Below, piece after piece: positions 24,946 to 34,637 of a stretch of 64,000 nucleotides of DNA. A program made the translations under genes and the position numbers. The notes beneath the pieces are model-generated. The model had not been told where the DNA came from. It was given only the letters and a program-made list of their open reading frames with translations, and ran no database searches. Location: NCBI RefSeq assembly GCF_937468385.1, contig NZ_CALBWS010000016.1, positions 1 through 64,000 on the forward strand, in the 5' to 3' direction. The DNA is from Neobacillus rhizosphaerae (GTDB lineage: Bacteria; Bacillota; Bacilli; Bacillales; Cytobacillaceae). Every line of letters starts with the position of its first letter. Within the stretch, counting starts at the first letter, position 1.

Positions 24946-27129
24946 TCATTCGGAAGGGCTTTTTTCCTTATCCTCATTCATTTCTTTCTTTTGAAGTGGA
25001 TCCTGTCCATCTATTCCTTCTTTGTCCTTCTTTTCTTTTAAATCAAAATAGGCTTTAAAAACTTCATCAGCTATTTCTAAATTAGTATGTGTTTTATCAG
25101 TAGTTGACCATGGGACGACAACTGAAATAGCAATTTCAGGATTGTCATATGGAGCATAGCCGACAAAGGTTACATTCCATAACATTGGGTGGCCTGGTAA
25201 AGGCCCGTCATATAATGCTTCTGCTGTTCCTGTTTTTCCAGCAATCTTATATTGTTTATTTTTGATTGTGCCATATCCTGTGCCTTGGGGATCATTGACG
25301 ACCAATTTTAATCCATCTTGAACATGTTTAATCCAAGCATCTTTCATATCAATTTTGTTCAAAATTTTAGGATTTATTTCTTGAATAATCGGACCCAATT
25401 CATCTGTATTACTATTTGGCTCACGAATTTCTTTTGCTAAGTGAGGTTGAATCCTAAAACCACCATTTGCAATAGTAGAAATATACTGAACAAGTTGCAA
25501 TGGTGTATAGGTATCATATTGTCCTATGGCAAAGTCCAATACTTTTCCGGCGTCAGGCGGAATTTGACCAGCACCGTATCCCGTTTGTTCACCAGGGAGA
25601 TCAATCCCCGTTCTAACCCCTAATCCAAATTGAGCAAAGTTTTTTCGGAATTTATTTATAGCTGGAACTTTGTCTATGCTTAACGGCCCATTTGGAATAT
25701 ACGTTTGTTGCCCGCCAATTTTCATAGCCGTTAAGAACATATATACGTTGGATGATCTTTTTAAAGCATATAAATCATCAATTAAGCCAAAACCTACTGA
25801 GTTCCATGATTTTTTAACATTTGTACTCTTAAACTTCAAAGGTTGGTCATATTGTCTTTCCCCTGGAACGATTGCTCCTGTTTGATACCCGGTTAATACG
25901 GTTGCTCCCTTAACGACAGAACCCATTGAATAGGAAGTGGTCATGTTTCCTAATGCAAAATCATTCACTTCGGTTTTGTTTGTTTCATTCTCCTTAACAT
26001 ATTGTTTACCAGCCATAGCAAGCATATCTCCAGTTTTGGGATTCATAACAGATACTAGGGCTCGATCCATATATGGTTGACCAACTTTGGCTTTACTAAG
26101 TTTATCTTGAATTATCTCATCAACCTTTTGTTGAAGTTCAATATCGATTGATAAAACTAAGTCTTTTCCACTCTTTCCTTCTATAAATAAATTGGATTTG
26201 GAAACGTTTCCTGATTTGTCGGTAATATTCTTTACGACTTCCTTTTGACCTTGTAGGACATCTTCATACTGCCACTCAAGATAGCTTTTTCCTACACGAT
26301 CGTTACGACTATACCCCTTAGCTAGTAAGTAATCAAGGCTATCATTGGGTAAGCCTTCTTTTGAACTTGTGACTTTCCCTAAAACTGAGGTTAATGTCCC
26401 ATTCCCTTCTTTATCTTTAAATACTTGGAACCTATCCCAATCTGTTGTGGTGTCCACCCCTGGTAAGGACTCAAGGCTTTCACTAACAACCGCAAATTCC
26501 TCATTCGTTACATTTTTATTTTTAATGATTTGCGGTGATAGCGTTGTCCCTCTAGACATCTCACTAAAAATTGCTAATACTTCTAGTTCTTGCTTGGTAA
26601 AAGAATTTAACTCTTTGTCAGTAATTCTTTCTCTTGTTAAGTTATATATTTCTTTATCAAATTCTTTTTTATCCAACTCTTTTTTCTTTAGTCTGTCTAC
26701 ATCCTTTTTGGTTATTTTGGCCGTAGCTTCATTAGGGTGTTTTATTATCCAAAAATCTTGACGATCACGTTTTGTAATGGATTTAAAATCTTCCTCTGTG
26801 TCTTTATTAATTAGTTTAGCTAGTTTTTTTGCAGTGGCTAACATTTCTTCTTGTTTAACAGATTTAGTCCGTGTGTAAGTAATTGCAATTAAAGGTTTGT
26901 TTCCAACAACTAACTTTCCATTCGTGTCATATATTTTTCCGCGTGGCACGGATGAATTTACTGATATAACCTCATTTTGTTCTATCTCACGCTGATAATC
27001 TTCTCCAAAGACAATCTGTATTGTTCCAAGTCTCAGAATTAATGTTGCAAATAGAACAAAGACTACAAAAAATAGTATGTTTATTCTAATTGATATATTA
27101 ATATTTTTTTTCTTCTTATTTTCCTTCAA
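24946..27129 (-). CDS. pbpA: Class B penicillin-binding protein (PBP2A/MrdA type), copy 1
   Basis: Monofunctional peptidoglycan transpeptidase of elongation type, anchored outside the membrane. One N-terminal membrane segment (about 17-40), a PBP dimer domain starting at VPRGKIYD, and a transpeptidase domain with S404-V-V-K407, S459-S-N461 and a KTGTAEA box. The C-terminus is charged (Lys/Glu/Asp). TTG start behind AGGAGGATATGC. It lies head-to-tail after a close paralogue, so it probably arose by tandem duplication; B. subtilis has one gene (pbpA) here. Confidence 0.9.
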   Translation of the reverse strand: MKENKKKKNINISIRINILFFVVFVLFATLILRLGTIQIVFGEDYQREIEQNEVISVNSSVPRGKIYDTNGKLVVGNKPLIAITYTRTKSVKQEEMLATAKKLAKLINKDTEEDFKSITKRDRQDFWIIKHPNEATAKITKKDVDRLKKKELDKKEFDKEIYNLTRERITDKELNSFTKQELEVLAIFSEMSRGTTLSPQIIKNKNVTNEEFAVVSESLESLPGVDTTTDWDRFQVFKDKEGNGTLTSVLGKVTSSKEGLPNDSLDYLLAKGYSRNDRVGKSYLEWQYEDVLQGQKEVVKNITDKSGNVSKSNLFIEGKSGKDLVLSIDIELQQKVDEIIQDKLSKAKVGQPYMDRALVSVMNPKTGDMLAMAGKQYVKENETNKTEVNDFALGNMTTSYSMGSVVKGATVLTGYQTGAIVPGERQYDQPLKFKSTNVKKSWNSVGFGLIDDLYALKRSSNVYMFLTAMKIGGQQTYIPNGPLSIDKVPAINKFRKNFAQFGLGVRTGIDLPGEQTGYGAGQIPPDAGKVLDFAIGQYDTYTPLQLVQYISTIANGGFRIQPHLAKEIREPNSNTDELGPIIQEINPKILNKIDMKDAWIKHVQDGLKLVVNDPQGTGYGTIKNKQYKIAGKTGTAEALYDGPLPGHPMLWNVTFVGYAPYDNPEIAISVVVPWSTTDKTHTNLEIADEVFKAYFDLKEKKDKEGIDGQDPLQKKEMNEDKEKSPSE

Positions 27130-27279
27130 TTTGCATATCCTCCTACTTTTTCTCCCCCTTCCATATTAAAGGAAAAGTCATTCTTGTTCTATAGGCGATT
27201 TTAAAAATACTTGGGCTCTTTTTGATAAACAAGCAAATTATTGTAGGGAAAGTTTTTTGTATCACTGATTAGTTGGTAA

Positions 27280-27313
27280 AGAAAAACACCTGCCTCAAAT
27301 GAGACAGGTGTTT
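27280..27313 (-). terminator. Terminator between the two PBP genes
   Basis: Minus-strand stem AAACACCTGTCTC / GAGGCAGGTGTTT (one GU pair) followed by a T-run. Confidence 0.82.
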
Positions 27314-27320
27314 CAAATTA

Positions 27321-29465
27321 TTATTGGCCGGTTTGCTGGGTGTTTTGATTGCTGCCAGTATTTTCTGTTTGCTGGTCAGAAGCTACCGTGCCTTCATTAC
27401 CCGAACGTGTTTTCTTCAAGTCAAAGTATGCATCTAACACCCTTTTTCCGATGATGTTATTAACGCTTGGACCGCTATTGCCCTGGTATGCCCATGGCAC
27501 GACAACAGCCATTGCAACTTCAGGATTATCAGATGGTGCAAAGCTTACTAGACTTAAATTCATGACAGGTGTTCCCCACTGACTCCGATTGGAACCATAA
27601 TAAAACGCCTGTGCTGTTCCTGTTTTTCCAGCTGGATGATAGGGTGCACTCTTAAAAGTACCAACTGCAGTACCGTCACCAACCTGCATCACCATTCGAA
27701 ACCCTTCTTGAACACGCTTGATCCATTCATCCTTCATATCGAGACGATTTAGTACGGTTGGTTCAATCTCTTTAACAATTGGACCTAATTCATTATTTTC
27801 CGTAACTGGTTCGCGAATTTCCTTCACAATATGCGGTTGAATTCGATATCCGCCATTTGCAATAGTCGAAACGTATTGGGCAAGCTGCAAGGGAGTATAC
27901 ATATCATACTGGCCTATGGCAAGGTCCATCAGTAAACCAGGTTTTGTCTCAGTCCCTGTAACCCCAGGTGTTTCATTGGGAAGGTCAATCCCCGTTCTCA
28001 CACCCAGACCAAACTCACTGAACGTCTTGCGCATCGTATCAAAGGCAGTAATATCGATTGGCAGTGGTTGGTTGGGCACATAATGTCCATGTGCCATTGC
28101 AATAACGGTTTTCCACATATAAACGTTGGACGATACCTGAAGGGCCCTTAAGTCATTAATTCTTCCAAAGGTTTTCCAAGATTTCTTTACTGGTGTGTTT
28201 GCTATCTTTATTGGTTCATCCACTTGGGTATCCCCAGGACTAATCGCCCCAGTTTTATAACCGGTTAGAATGGTCGCACCTTTAACTGCAGAACCAACGT
28301 TATAGGAGGAGGTAAAATTCCCAAGAGCATAGTCATCCATAACCGTTTTTCCCTTGTCATCCTTGTGAAGTTGCTTGCCGCCCATCGAAAGAATTTCACC
28401 TGTGTGGGGATCCATTACGACAACAAAGGCCCGGTCTAATAGGCCGGTATTTGATTTTTTCTTGGCATTCCACATTTCTTCTTCAATAATTTTATCTACC
28501 TGTGCCTGAAGATCCATGTCAATGGTTAAAACAAGATCACTTCCCCGTTTCCCTTCAGAAACCACTTCTGTAGATAATATTTTCCCAGACTTATCGGTAA
28601 CATTTTTTACCTTTGCCTTTTGACCATGAAGTACATCTTCGTATTGCAATTCCAGATAACTTTTTCCTACTCGATCATTTCGACTGTAATCTTGGGCAAG
28701 ATACTTTTCGACCTCATCCTTTGGCAAACCTGCTTCTGAGGACGAAACATCACCGAGAATAGATTTTAACGTATCTCCAAAAACATAGTTTCGAACCCAA
28801 TCTGTTGTTGTATCAACACCCTGAAGATTCTCTAAATTTTCACTGACGGCAGCGAATTCTTCCGGGGTTACATCTTTATTTTTGACAATTTGCGGTGTTA
28901 AGGCGTACCCACTATTAAATTGCTTTAAAATGGCAATCGTTTTGAGTTCATAATTATTAAAACTAGCGATTTCAGATTCGGGAATTCTTTTAAGCTGCAT
29001 ATTATAAATTTGCTTATATTCATATTTTTTTTCGTCGTACAACGTCCATTCTTTTTTGGTGATTAATTTTTTTGCTTTGTCAGGATTATTTAAAATCCAG
29101 TAATCTTGTTTATCGCGTTCACGGACTTTTGTCGTATCAATACTAATGATATTTGCCAGTTTTTTAGCTGTATCGAGCATTTCCTTTTGATTGGCATTCT
29201 GGTATTTAGTATAAGTGATCGCATTCATTGGGGTATTGTCGACAATAGTTTTTCCATTTCGATCAAACATTTTCCCCCTAGGTACTGGATTACTAACGGT
29301 TATATCTTCAGTCCGCTGAAGTTCACGTTTAAAATCATCGCCAAAAACAATTTGAATTTCACCGAGACGAAATATCAAAATAGAGAATAGTATGAACACA
29401 ACAAAGAATAACATGTTCAAGCGAAAGGAAACATGTGACTTCTTCTTTTTCTTTTTCTTATTCAA
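27321..29465 (-). CDS. Class B penicillin-binding protein (PBP2A/MrdA type), copy 2
   Basis: Paralogue of the adjacent PBP gene, 714 residues. Membrane anchor at about 17-37, VPRGKMFDRNG dimer-domain start, active site S392-A-V-K395, an SSN motif, and KTGTAQAFYYG. The tail is Gln/Asn/Thr-rich instead of charged. All three catalytic motifs are intact, so both copies look functional. TTG start. It has its own terminator, so the two are probably expressed separately. Confidence 0.9.
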   Translation of the reverse strand: MNKKKKKKKSHVSFRLNMLFFVVFILFSILIFRLGEIQIVFGDDFKRELQRTEDITVSNPVPRGKMFDRNGKTIVDNTPMNAITYTKYQNANQKEMLDTAKKLANIISIDTTKVRERDKQDYWILNNPDKAKKLITKKEWTLYDEKKYEYKQIYNMQLKRIPESEIASFNNYELKTIAILKQFNSGYALTPQIVKNKDVTPEEFAAVSENLENLQGVDTTTDWVRNYVFGDTLKSILGDVSSSEAGLPKDEVEKYLAQDYSRNDRVGKSYLELQYEDVLHGQKAKVKNVTDKSGKILSTEVVSEGKRGSDLVLTIDMDLQAQVDKIIEEEMWNAKKKSNTGLLDRAFVVVMDPHTGEILSMGGKQLHKDDKGKTVMDDYALGNFTSSYNVGSAVKGATILTGYKTGAISPGDTQVDEPIKIANTPVKKSWKTFGRINDLRALQVSSNVYMWKTVIAMAHGHYVPNQPLPIDITAFDTMRKTFSEFGLGVRTGIDLPNETPGVTGTETKPGLLMDLAIGQYDMYTPLQLAQYVSTIANGGYRIQPHIVKEIREPVTENNELGPIVKEIEPTVLNRLDMKDEWIKRVQEGFRMVMQVGDGTAVGTFKSAPYHPAGKTGTAQAFYYGSNRSQWGTPVMNLSLVSFAPSDNPEVAMAVVVPWAYQGNSGPSVNNIIGKRVLDAYFDLKKTRSGNEGTVASDQQTENTGSNQNTQQTGQ

Positions 29466-29592
29466 TGTTTATATACACTTCCTTTTTACAACGCTTAACG
29501 ATACTTTCTCTATTTTATTTGATAATGCTCCATTTTTCTATGAATAACCCTTACCAATTTTAAAAAGAATAGCCATAGCGCCCGAGGGCACT

Positions 29593-29626
29593 AAAAAAAG
29601 TGCGATGAGTATAAAAACTCATCGCA
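29593..29626 (-). terminator. Terminator after yqgE
   Basis: Stem TGCGATGAGT / ACTCATCGCA followed by a T-run on the minus strand. Confidence 0.88.
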
Positions 29627-30844
29627 TTACGCCACAGGTAATTGTACCTTCTTAATGAAAAAATAAATCATTGAATGACCTGCACCCAAAAACAATAGTA
29701 AAATGGGAATGCTTCTGTCTTCATTAAACCAAGTTACTGCGGCTAAAAAGGCCAGGATCGAAACAATCCGCCCTAAATTTAAGAATATTTCACGGACAAC
29801 AATGTACTCGATTCTCATTTCTGCCGCCTTCCACCCTATTCCAATCACATCGTATGTAGTTGAATTATACGGAACGAGCAGGAGTGGATAACCAATTGCA
29901 ATCATAACGGCATAAATTAACAGCTTAGCAAAATTCATATCCCAGACAATCAGCAGGACGGCTGCATAGAGGATAATCCCGCCAATAAGAATCGCTTTTT
30001 TTCGATGATTTTTCTTAATAAACCTCGAGGCTAAATAGTAGGCAACAAATGATATTCCCGAATTAATCAGACCAAAAGTCCCTAACGACAGTTCACTCCC
30101 CGTTGAAATATAAACAAAGACAGAGATAACAAATAAAAACGTCCCTTCCCTTAAGCCCTGGAAAAAATGAGCATTTGTAATGAGACGCCAATTTTCATTT
30201 AGTTTTCTTTCTTCTAAAATCCTTTTAAAACAATAACTTCCCGCCGCAGGTCGTGGTTTCAATGAAAAACTCATAAACACCGCAAGAGCAAATAAAGCTA
30301 ATGACAAGCCAAAAACAATAGTATAACCGGTGAACTTTTCAAATCTTGTAATGATGAATCCCGCAGAAAGCGGGCCAATCATTCCTCCAGCAGACGATAA
30401 CGCCCCTAAAAATCCATTAAAAAAATCCCTCGTCTCCGGTTCAGTGATTTCAAAGGTTAAAACATTAAAGGCAAGCCAATAAAATCCGTAACCTATGCCA
30501 AGAAGGCTTCCTAAAACAAGTAAATACGTGGCTGCTTTTGATCCTGTTACAAGAACTGCGAGGTAAAAAAGCGCCAAAAAGATAACACCAATTCTAAGGA
30601 CAATCACCCTGTCAATTTTTTTGGCCCATCGGCCCGCTAAAATAAATGTAAGAGGCTGCAATACGACGATTGAGAGATTATAAAGGGCCAAATCCGAATA
30701 CTTTCCCGTTTGTTTCCAAAGATAAATATTCACAAAAGTGTTGGATAGAGCGATGCTTAATGAATATAACCCACCAATAATTAGCAGTAGTGACAAATCT
30801 TTTGTTAGTTCTACATCACCTAAAATCTTAAATTTTTTTACCAT
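29627..30844 (-). CDS. yqgE: YqgE-type MFS transporter
   Basis: Twelve-segment major facilitator superfamily protein of 405 residues, with the loop-2 signature GRWAKKIDRVIVLR and ITEPETRDFFNG before segment 5. Its place between the PBP genes and sodA matches B. subtilis yqgE. Substrate is unknown. AAAGGGGAG precedes the ATG. Single-gene unit. Confidence 0.85.
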   Translation of the reverse strand: MVKKFKILGDVELTKDLSLLLIIGGLYSLSIALSNTFVNIYLWKQTGKYSDLALYNLSIVVLQPLTFILAGRWAKKIDRVIVLRIGVIFLALFYLAVLVTGSKAATYLLVLGSLLGIGYGFYWLAFNVLTFEITEPETRDFFNGFLGALSSAGGMIGPLSAGFIITRFEKFTGYTIVFGLSLALFALAVFMSFSLKPRPAAGSYCFKRILEERKLNENWRLITNAHFFQGLREGTFLFVISVFVYISTGSELSLGTFGLINSGISFVAYYLASRFIKKNHRKKAILIGGIILYAAVLLIVWDMNFAKLLIYAVMIAIGYPLLLVPYNSTTYDVIGIGWKAAEMRIEYIVVREIFLNLGRIVSILAFLAAVTWFNEDRSIPILLLFLGAGHSMIYFFIKKVQLPVA

Positions 30845-30916
30845 AAAAACTCCCCTTTATCTAAAGGGTAGTCTTTAACAAGTCAGTAGTTCTTATTCAA
30901 ACTTCCAGGAAATAGA

Positions 30917-30947
30917 CAAAAAAAGGCAGCTTTCAGCTGCCTTTTTT
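30917..30947. terminator. Terminator after sodA
   Basis: Stem AAAAAGGCAGC / GCTGCCTTTTT flanked by A- and T-runs. Confidence 0.9.
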
Positions 30948-30965
30948 CACAATAATCAAATTCAA

Positions 30966-31574
30966 TTATTTTGCTGCGCTATAACGCTTAGCTACTTCGT
31001 CCCAGTTAACGACATTCCAGAATGCACCGATGTAGTCTGGACGCTTGTTTTGATATTTTAGGTAGTAAGCATGCTCCCAAACATCAAGACCAAGAAGAGG
31101 CGTTTTACCTTCCATTAATGGAGAATCTTGGTTAGGAGTGCTAGAAACCTCTAATTCACCATTGTTCACAGATAACCATGCCCAGCCGGAGCCGAAGCGA
31201 GTCGTTGCTGCTTTTGCAAACTCTTCTTTAAAGTTTTCAAGGCTGCCAAATTTATTGTTGATAGCATCTGCTAACTCACCAGCAGGGGCACCGCCGCCAT
31301 TTGGAGAAAGAATTTGCCAGAATAAAGAATGGTTAGCATGGCCGCCGCCATTGTTACGTACGGCAGTACGAGCAGCTTCTGGAACAGCATCTAAGTTTGA
31401 AATAACTTCTTCAACAGATTTCGATAATAGTTCTTCATTACCTGCTAAAGCATTGTTTAAGTTAGTTACATAAGTGTTGTGGTGTCTAGTGTGGTGAATA
31501 TTCATTGTTTCTTTATCAATGTGTGGCTCAAGTGCATCTTCTGCATAAGGTAATTGTGGTAATTCAAATGCCAT
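30966..31574 (-). CDS. sodA: Superoxide dismutase (Mn/Fe)
   Basis: Converts superoxide to peroxide and oxygen in the cytosol. The 202-residue protein has metal ligands in [20 protein letters not shown], and the DVWEHAYY signature. The [12 protein letters not shown] context and GL residues are of the Mn type, but metal choice cannot be proven from sequence. The start at 31574 follows AGGAGGAATTACC; the long upstream open frame is leader. A near-palindrome lies in the leader at 31620-31643. Confidence 0.95.
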   Translation of the reverse strand: MAFELPQLPYAEDALEPHIDKETMNIHHTRHHNTYVTNLNNALAGNEELLSKSVEEVISNLDAVPEAARTAVRNNGGGHANHSLFWQILSPNGGGAPAGELADAINNKFGSLENFKEEFAKAATTRFGSGWAWLSVNNGELEVSSTPNQDSPLMEGKTPLLGLDVWEHAYYLKYQNKRPDYIGAFWNVVNWDEVAKRYSAAK

Positions 31575-31947
31575 GGTAATTCCTCCTATGTAAATCGTAT
31601 TTTTTAGCTTTAGCGTCACCTTAAAATCAAAATGATTTTTAAGAATATTTCTAAAGCTTTGTTCTAAAGATACCAAAATTGGTTAAGCGATTCAAATAAA
31701 ATGCTTAGATTCCCAACAACAATACATTACCCATTGGAATCAATTTTATTCGCAAATTTTTATAAAAACGAAAACCAAAACATCAGCTATCATTTTTCGA
31801 AAAATTGTCATGATTCACCTGAACAGCATTCTGTCAACGATTTTTGTCATATCCCCCTTTACTCACTTCCAGTTCATGTAAATCCCTTATTGACATGTTG
31901 TTAATAATTCATTTTAATCAAACTGAAAGGGATAAAGGGTGATAAAC
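31575..31947. other. Divergent promoter region sodA / fnr-like gene
   Basis: About 370 AT-rich bases with no supported gene. CTTAAAATCA and TGATTTTTAAG (31620-31643) form an inverted repeat near sodA that could be an operator; it matches neither a full Fur nor PerR consensus. An open plus-strand frame at 31701-31904 lacks a ribosome site. Confidence 0.5.
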
Positions 31948-32643
31948 ATGCAAGATACCAATTCTTCTATATATAGTTTAATGGTTCAATTTTTCCAAAA
32001 AAGAGAACCCATCCAAAAAGTTAAATCAGGCTCCGTTCTATTTCAGGAAAAGGAATCTGCCCAATATGTGTACTTATTGCTTAAAGGAAGTATTGCGCTT
32101 GGAAGAGTCCATTTGCGAGGAAAAGAATTTATTTTAAAAATCTTAAACGATAGAGAACTCATTGTCGAGTATCAGCTTTTTAAGGCAAATCCCCGCTATC
32201 AGTTTTATGCCAAAACAATAACCGACTGTGAACTCCTAATCATAAAAAGGGAGCAATTTGAAGAATTTGTTTTAACGGACCCCGAGGCAATGAATGCTCT
32301 TGTTTCCTGGCTAAGTACTGGATATTTAAAGGCTCAAATGAAATGCCAGGACTTAATTATGAACGGGAAGAAAGGTGGCTTATACTCCATCCTCATCCGC
32401 CTTTGCAACACTTATGGGGTAAAAACAGAGGATGGCATCCTGATTAACCTGCCGTTAACACATCAAGAGTTAGCCAATCTAACCTACGGAACCAGGGAAG
32501 TCATTCAACGCTCCTTAAAAGAGCTTCGTGAGAAGGATATTATTTCTTACGAAAACCAATTGTTCACCGTGAAAAACTTAAGCTATTTAAGAGAAGAAGT
32601 AGATTGCCAAAATTGTTCCTTTGAAATTTGCGGGATTAATTAG
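31948..32643 (+). CDS. fnr: Fnr-like oxygen-sensing Crp/Fnr regulator
   Basis: Crp/Fnr protein with an N-terminal cyclic-nucleotide-binding-like beta-roll (25-115), dimer helix, and a C-terminal winged helix with THQELANLTYGTREVIQRSLKEL. The C-terminus carries C220-X2-C223-X4-C228, the same spacing as the three cluster ligands of B. subtilis Fnr. Asp135 lies where the fourth (Asp) ligand is expected. This supports a 4Fe-4S oxygen-sensing anaerobic regulator. ATG 31948 follows AAAGGGTGA; GTG 31939 is the alternative. Confidence 0.8.
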   Translation: MQDTNSSIYSLMVQFFQKREPIQKVKSGSVLFQEKESAQYVYLLLKGSIALGRVHLRGKEFILKILNDRELIVEYQLFKANPRYQFYAKTITDCELLIIKREQFEEFVLTDPEAMNALVSWLSTGYLKAQMKCQDLIMNGKKGGLYSILIRLCNTYGVKTEDGILINLPLTHQELANLTYGTREVIQRSLKELREKDIISYENQLFTVKNLSYLREEVDCQNCSFEICGIN

Positions 32644-32644
32644 G

Positions 32645-32670
32645 AAAAGCCACCCCTCAGGTGGCTTTTA
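32645..32670. terminator. Bidirectional terminator fnr / yqgC
   Basis: Stem AAAAGCCACC / GGTGGCTTTT with a 5-base loop, between convergent genes. Confidence 0.88.
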
Positions 32671-33153
32671 TTATAAAACAACTATAAAAAAGTAGGCAAT
32701 CATAATTACTTGAATGATTGCTTTTGTCAAAACACTGCTTATAAAGCCAATAACAGAGCCAAAACCTATCTTTAAGCTGTCGCTAAAATTTCTTTTGTTA
32801 AAGATTAATTCAGCAGCAATCGCTCCGATAAACGGGCCAATGAGGATTCCGAGAACAGGGATAACAAATGGTCCAAGGATAATACCAATCGTACTTCCCC
32901 CAATTCCTGCTTTAGAACCGCCATATTTTTTTATTCCAATCATATTGGCAATATAATCTGCGACAAACAAAAGCACAATGAACAAACCCTGAATAACCCA
33001 AAACAGCCAATGGAATGACTCGAAACTAAAGAAGACGCCATATAATAAAAACCCAGCTAACAAAAATAATACACTGGGGATGATGGGGTACACCAGTCCG
33101 ACGAAAGCAACAATAAAAAGAACACTTATGACAATCCAATAAACAATATCCAT
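32671..33153 (-). CDS. yqgC: DUF456 family membrane protein YqgC
   Basis: Polytopic membrane protein of 160 residues with about five segments and the glycine-rich DUF456 pattern (GGSKAGIGGSTIGIILGPF, GILIGPFIGAIAAEL). It matches YqgC next to sodA in Bacillus; function is unknown. ATG 33153 is favoured (AAGGA eight bases upstream) over the Met at 33162. Confidence 0.83.
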   Translation of the reverse strand: MDIVYWIVISVLFIVAFVGLVYPIIPSVLFLLAGFLLYGVFFSFESFHWLFWVIQGLFIVLLFVADYIANMIGIKKYGGSKAGIGGSTIGIILGPFVIPVLGILIGPFIGAIAAELIFNKRNFSDSLKIGFGSVIGFISSVLTKAIIQVIMIAYFFIVVL

Positions 33154-33325
33154 ATCTTCCATCCTTCTTTAATTTTTCTTGTTAATTTAGCCAACTTTTC
33201 ATTTCGTACACTATCAACTAAATACGGATAACAATAATTTTAGTTTCACAAATAATTGGACATTCTTGTATATACCGTTCACAAAAGCTACAATAGAATG
33301 GTGAATCTGTGTAAAGGTGGTCATT

Positions 33326-34102
33326 ATGAATATTTTTAAACAATTAATTAAAAGTATCTATTCTCCAAAGGATATTGCCCTATTTCGTTTTCAAGGAATC
33401 GGAAAAACCATTTTATTTGTCTTCTTCCTGACTTTCATTTCCATTCTGCCATCAATTATTTTCTTAAGTACCGCCCTTTCTACTGGAATAAATTCCGCTA
33501 GAACCATCATAAGTGATGAATTACCTGCTTTTTCAATAAAGAACGGTCAACTTACTGCCGATACAAAGGTTCCCGTTACGAGTAATCATGATGACTTAAC
33601 GATTATTCTCGATCCAACAGGGGCAGTTTCAGACACTGATGTTGAGAATGAAGGAAATGCCTTTGCTTTATTAAAGGATGAATTTGTCCTTGCTTCAGGG
33701 GGCAGGAGTAATACATATCCTTATTCCATGCTACAGGGGTTAAATTTCTCTAAAGAAGATTTGCTGGAATTTATTGATACAATGGGTGAAAATCGGGGGA
33801 TTATCATCCCAATTATCTCCGTGTTACTCTTTTTATTTTCTAGTGCAGCCAGTTTTATCGAAGTTTCCGTTCTAGCATTAATTGGATTAGCATTAAAAAA
33901 CCTGTTAGGCAGAAAGTTAACATATCGTCAATTATGGAGAATGGCCGCCTACAGCGAAACCTTGCCTACTCTATTTTTCACCATTATGGCTGCCATTAAA
34001 ACAACAGTCCCTAACAGTTTTATGATTAATTGGTTGGTCGTGATTATCGTCTTATACCTAGCAATTAACGAAATACCGAAACCAAAACAGAAGATTAATT
34101 AA
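33326..34102 (+). CDS. yqgB: DUF1189 family membrane protein YqgB
   Basis: Membrane protein of 258 residues. One N-terminal segment (about 25-50), a soluble domain of about 100 residues likely outside the membrane, and three C-terminal segments. It matches DUF1189/YqgB. The soluble part has a nucleotide-free, Asp-rich character (LTIILDPTGAVSDTDVE) and no recognisable catalytic motif. ATG 33326 follows AAAGGTGG. Confidence 0.78.
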   Translation: MNIFKQLIKSIYSPKDIALFRFQGIGKTILFVFFLTFISILPSIIFLSTALSTGINSARTIISDELPAFSIKNGQLTADTKVPVTSNHDDLTIILDPTGAVSDTDVENEGNAFALLKDEFVLASGGRSNTYPYSMLQGLNFSKEDLLEFIDTMGENRGIIIPIISVLLFLFSSAASFIEVSVLALIGLALKNLLGRKLTYRQLWRMAAYSETLPTLFFTIMAAIKTTVPNSFMINWLVVIIVLYLAINEIPKPKQKIN

Positions 34103-34129
34103 AAAGCGTCCATTGGATGCTTTTTTTTA
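34102..34129 (+). terminator. Terminator after yqgB
   Basis: Stem AAAAGCGTCC, loop ATT, GGATGCTTTT (one GU pair) then TTTTT. Confidence 0.88.
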
Positions 34130-34198
34130 TCCAGTAGTTCTTTTTGAAAGTGGACAAGCATAGGAATGTACAAACATTCCATTTTGGAGGCTTGTCCG

Positions 34199-34531
34199 AT
34201 GAAAAAAATTTTGGGTTTCCTACTCACTGTTCTTGTCATATATGTTATTTATTTCGATTTAACAATTGGCACGCTTCCAACTGCATCAACTCAGCAGCAA
34301 GTGGATGCCAACGTTGAAACAACGGGAAAACCAAAAATCGATATTCCTTCTTTTGACGCAAAAGTAAAGCCTGGTGAAACAGTGATCTCAATTGTTGAGC
34401 ATAAGATAAATAAACCACTGCCGGTTTCGATTGCCGATCTGATAGTCGACTTTCGTAAACTAAATCCTGGTCAAACACCTGAAAAAATTCATATTGGGTC
34501 TACCTATCATTTTCCTGATTACTCACACTAA
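34199..34531 (+). CDS. yqfZ: YqfZ-like LysM-domain protein
   Basis: Secreted or membrane-anchored protein of 110 residues. An N-terminal hydrophobic segment (KKILGFLLTVLVIYVIYF) is followed by a linker and a divergent LysM-like domain (VKPGETVISIVEH ... DFRKLNPGQTPEKIHIGSTYHFP). LysM binds peptidoglycan. B. subtilis YqfZ is a sporulation-associated protein at this same locus upstream of ispG. Start 34199 follows TTGGAGG. Confidence 0.75.
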   Translation: MKKILGFLLTVLVIYVIYFDLTIGTLPTASTQQQVDANVETTGKPKIDIPSFDAKVKPGETVISIVEHKINKPLPVSIADLIVDFRKLNPGQTPEKIHIGSTYHFPDYSH

Positions 34532-34550
34532 AGCGGATAGACGCTAATTC

Positions 34551-34580
34551 TTGTCAAAAACAGTAGTAGACTGATAAAAT
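34551..34580 (+). promoter_or_regulatory. Probable sigma-A promoter of ispG
   Basis: TTGTCA at 34551-34556 and TAAAAT at 34575-34580 with an 18-base spacer, about 60 bases before the start codon. Confidence 0.55.
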
Positions 34581-34637
34581 AGAGTCGAATTGTTTTTTAT
34601 CCCCTATTCGAATTCCAATTAAAGGAGCGAATGAAAG

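Noticed and set aside
26345-26761. Plus-strand ORF of 138 codons inside the PBP gene
   Set aside because: Antisense frame of a conserved protein-coding region, low-complexity translation, no ribosome site.
31138-31473. Plus-strand ORF of 111 codons
   Set aside because: Antisense of sodA; no supporting signal.
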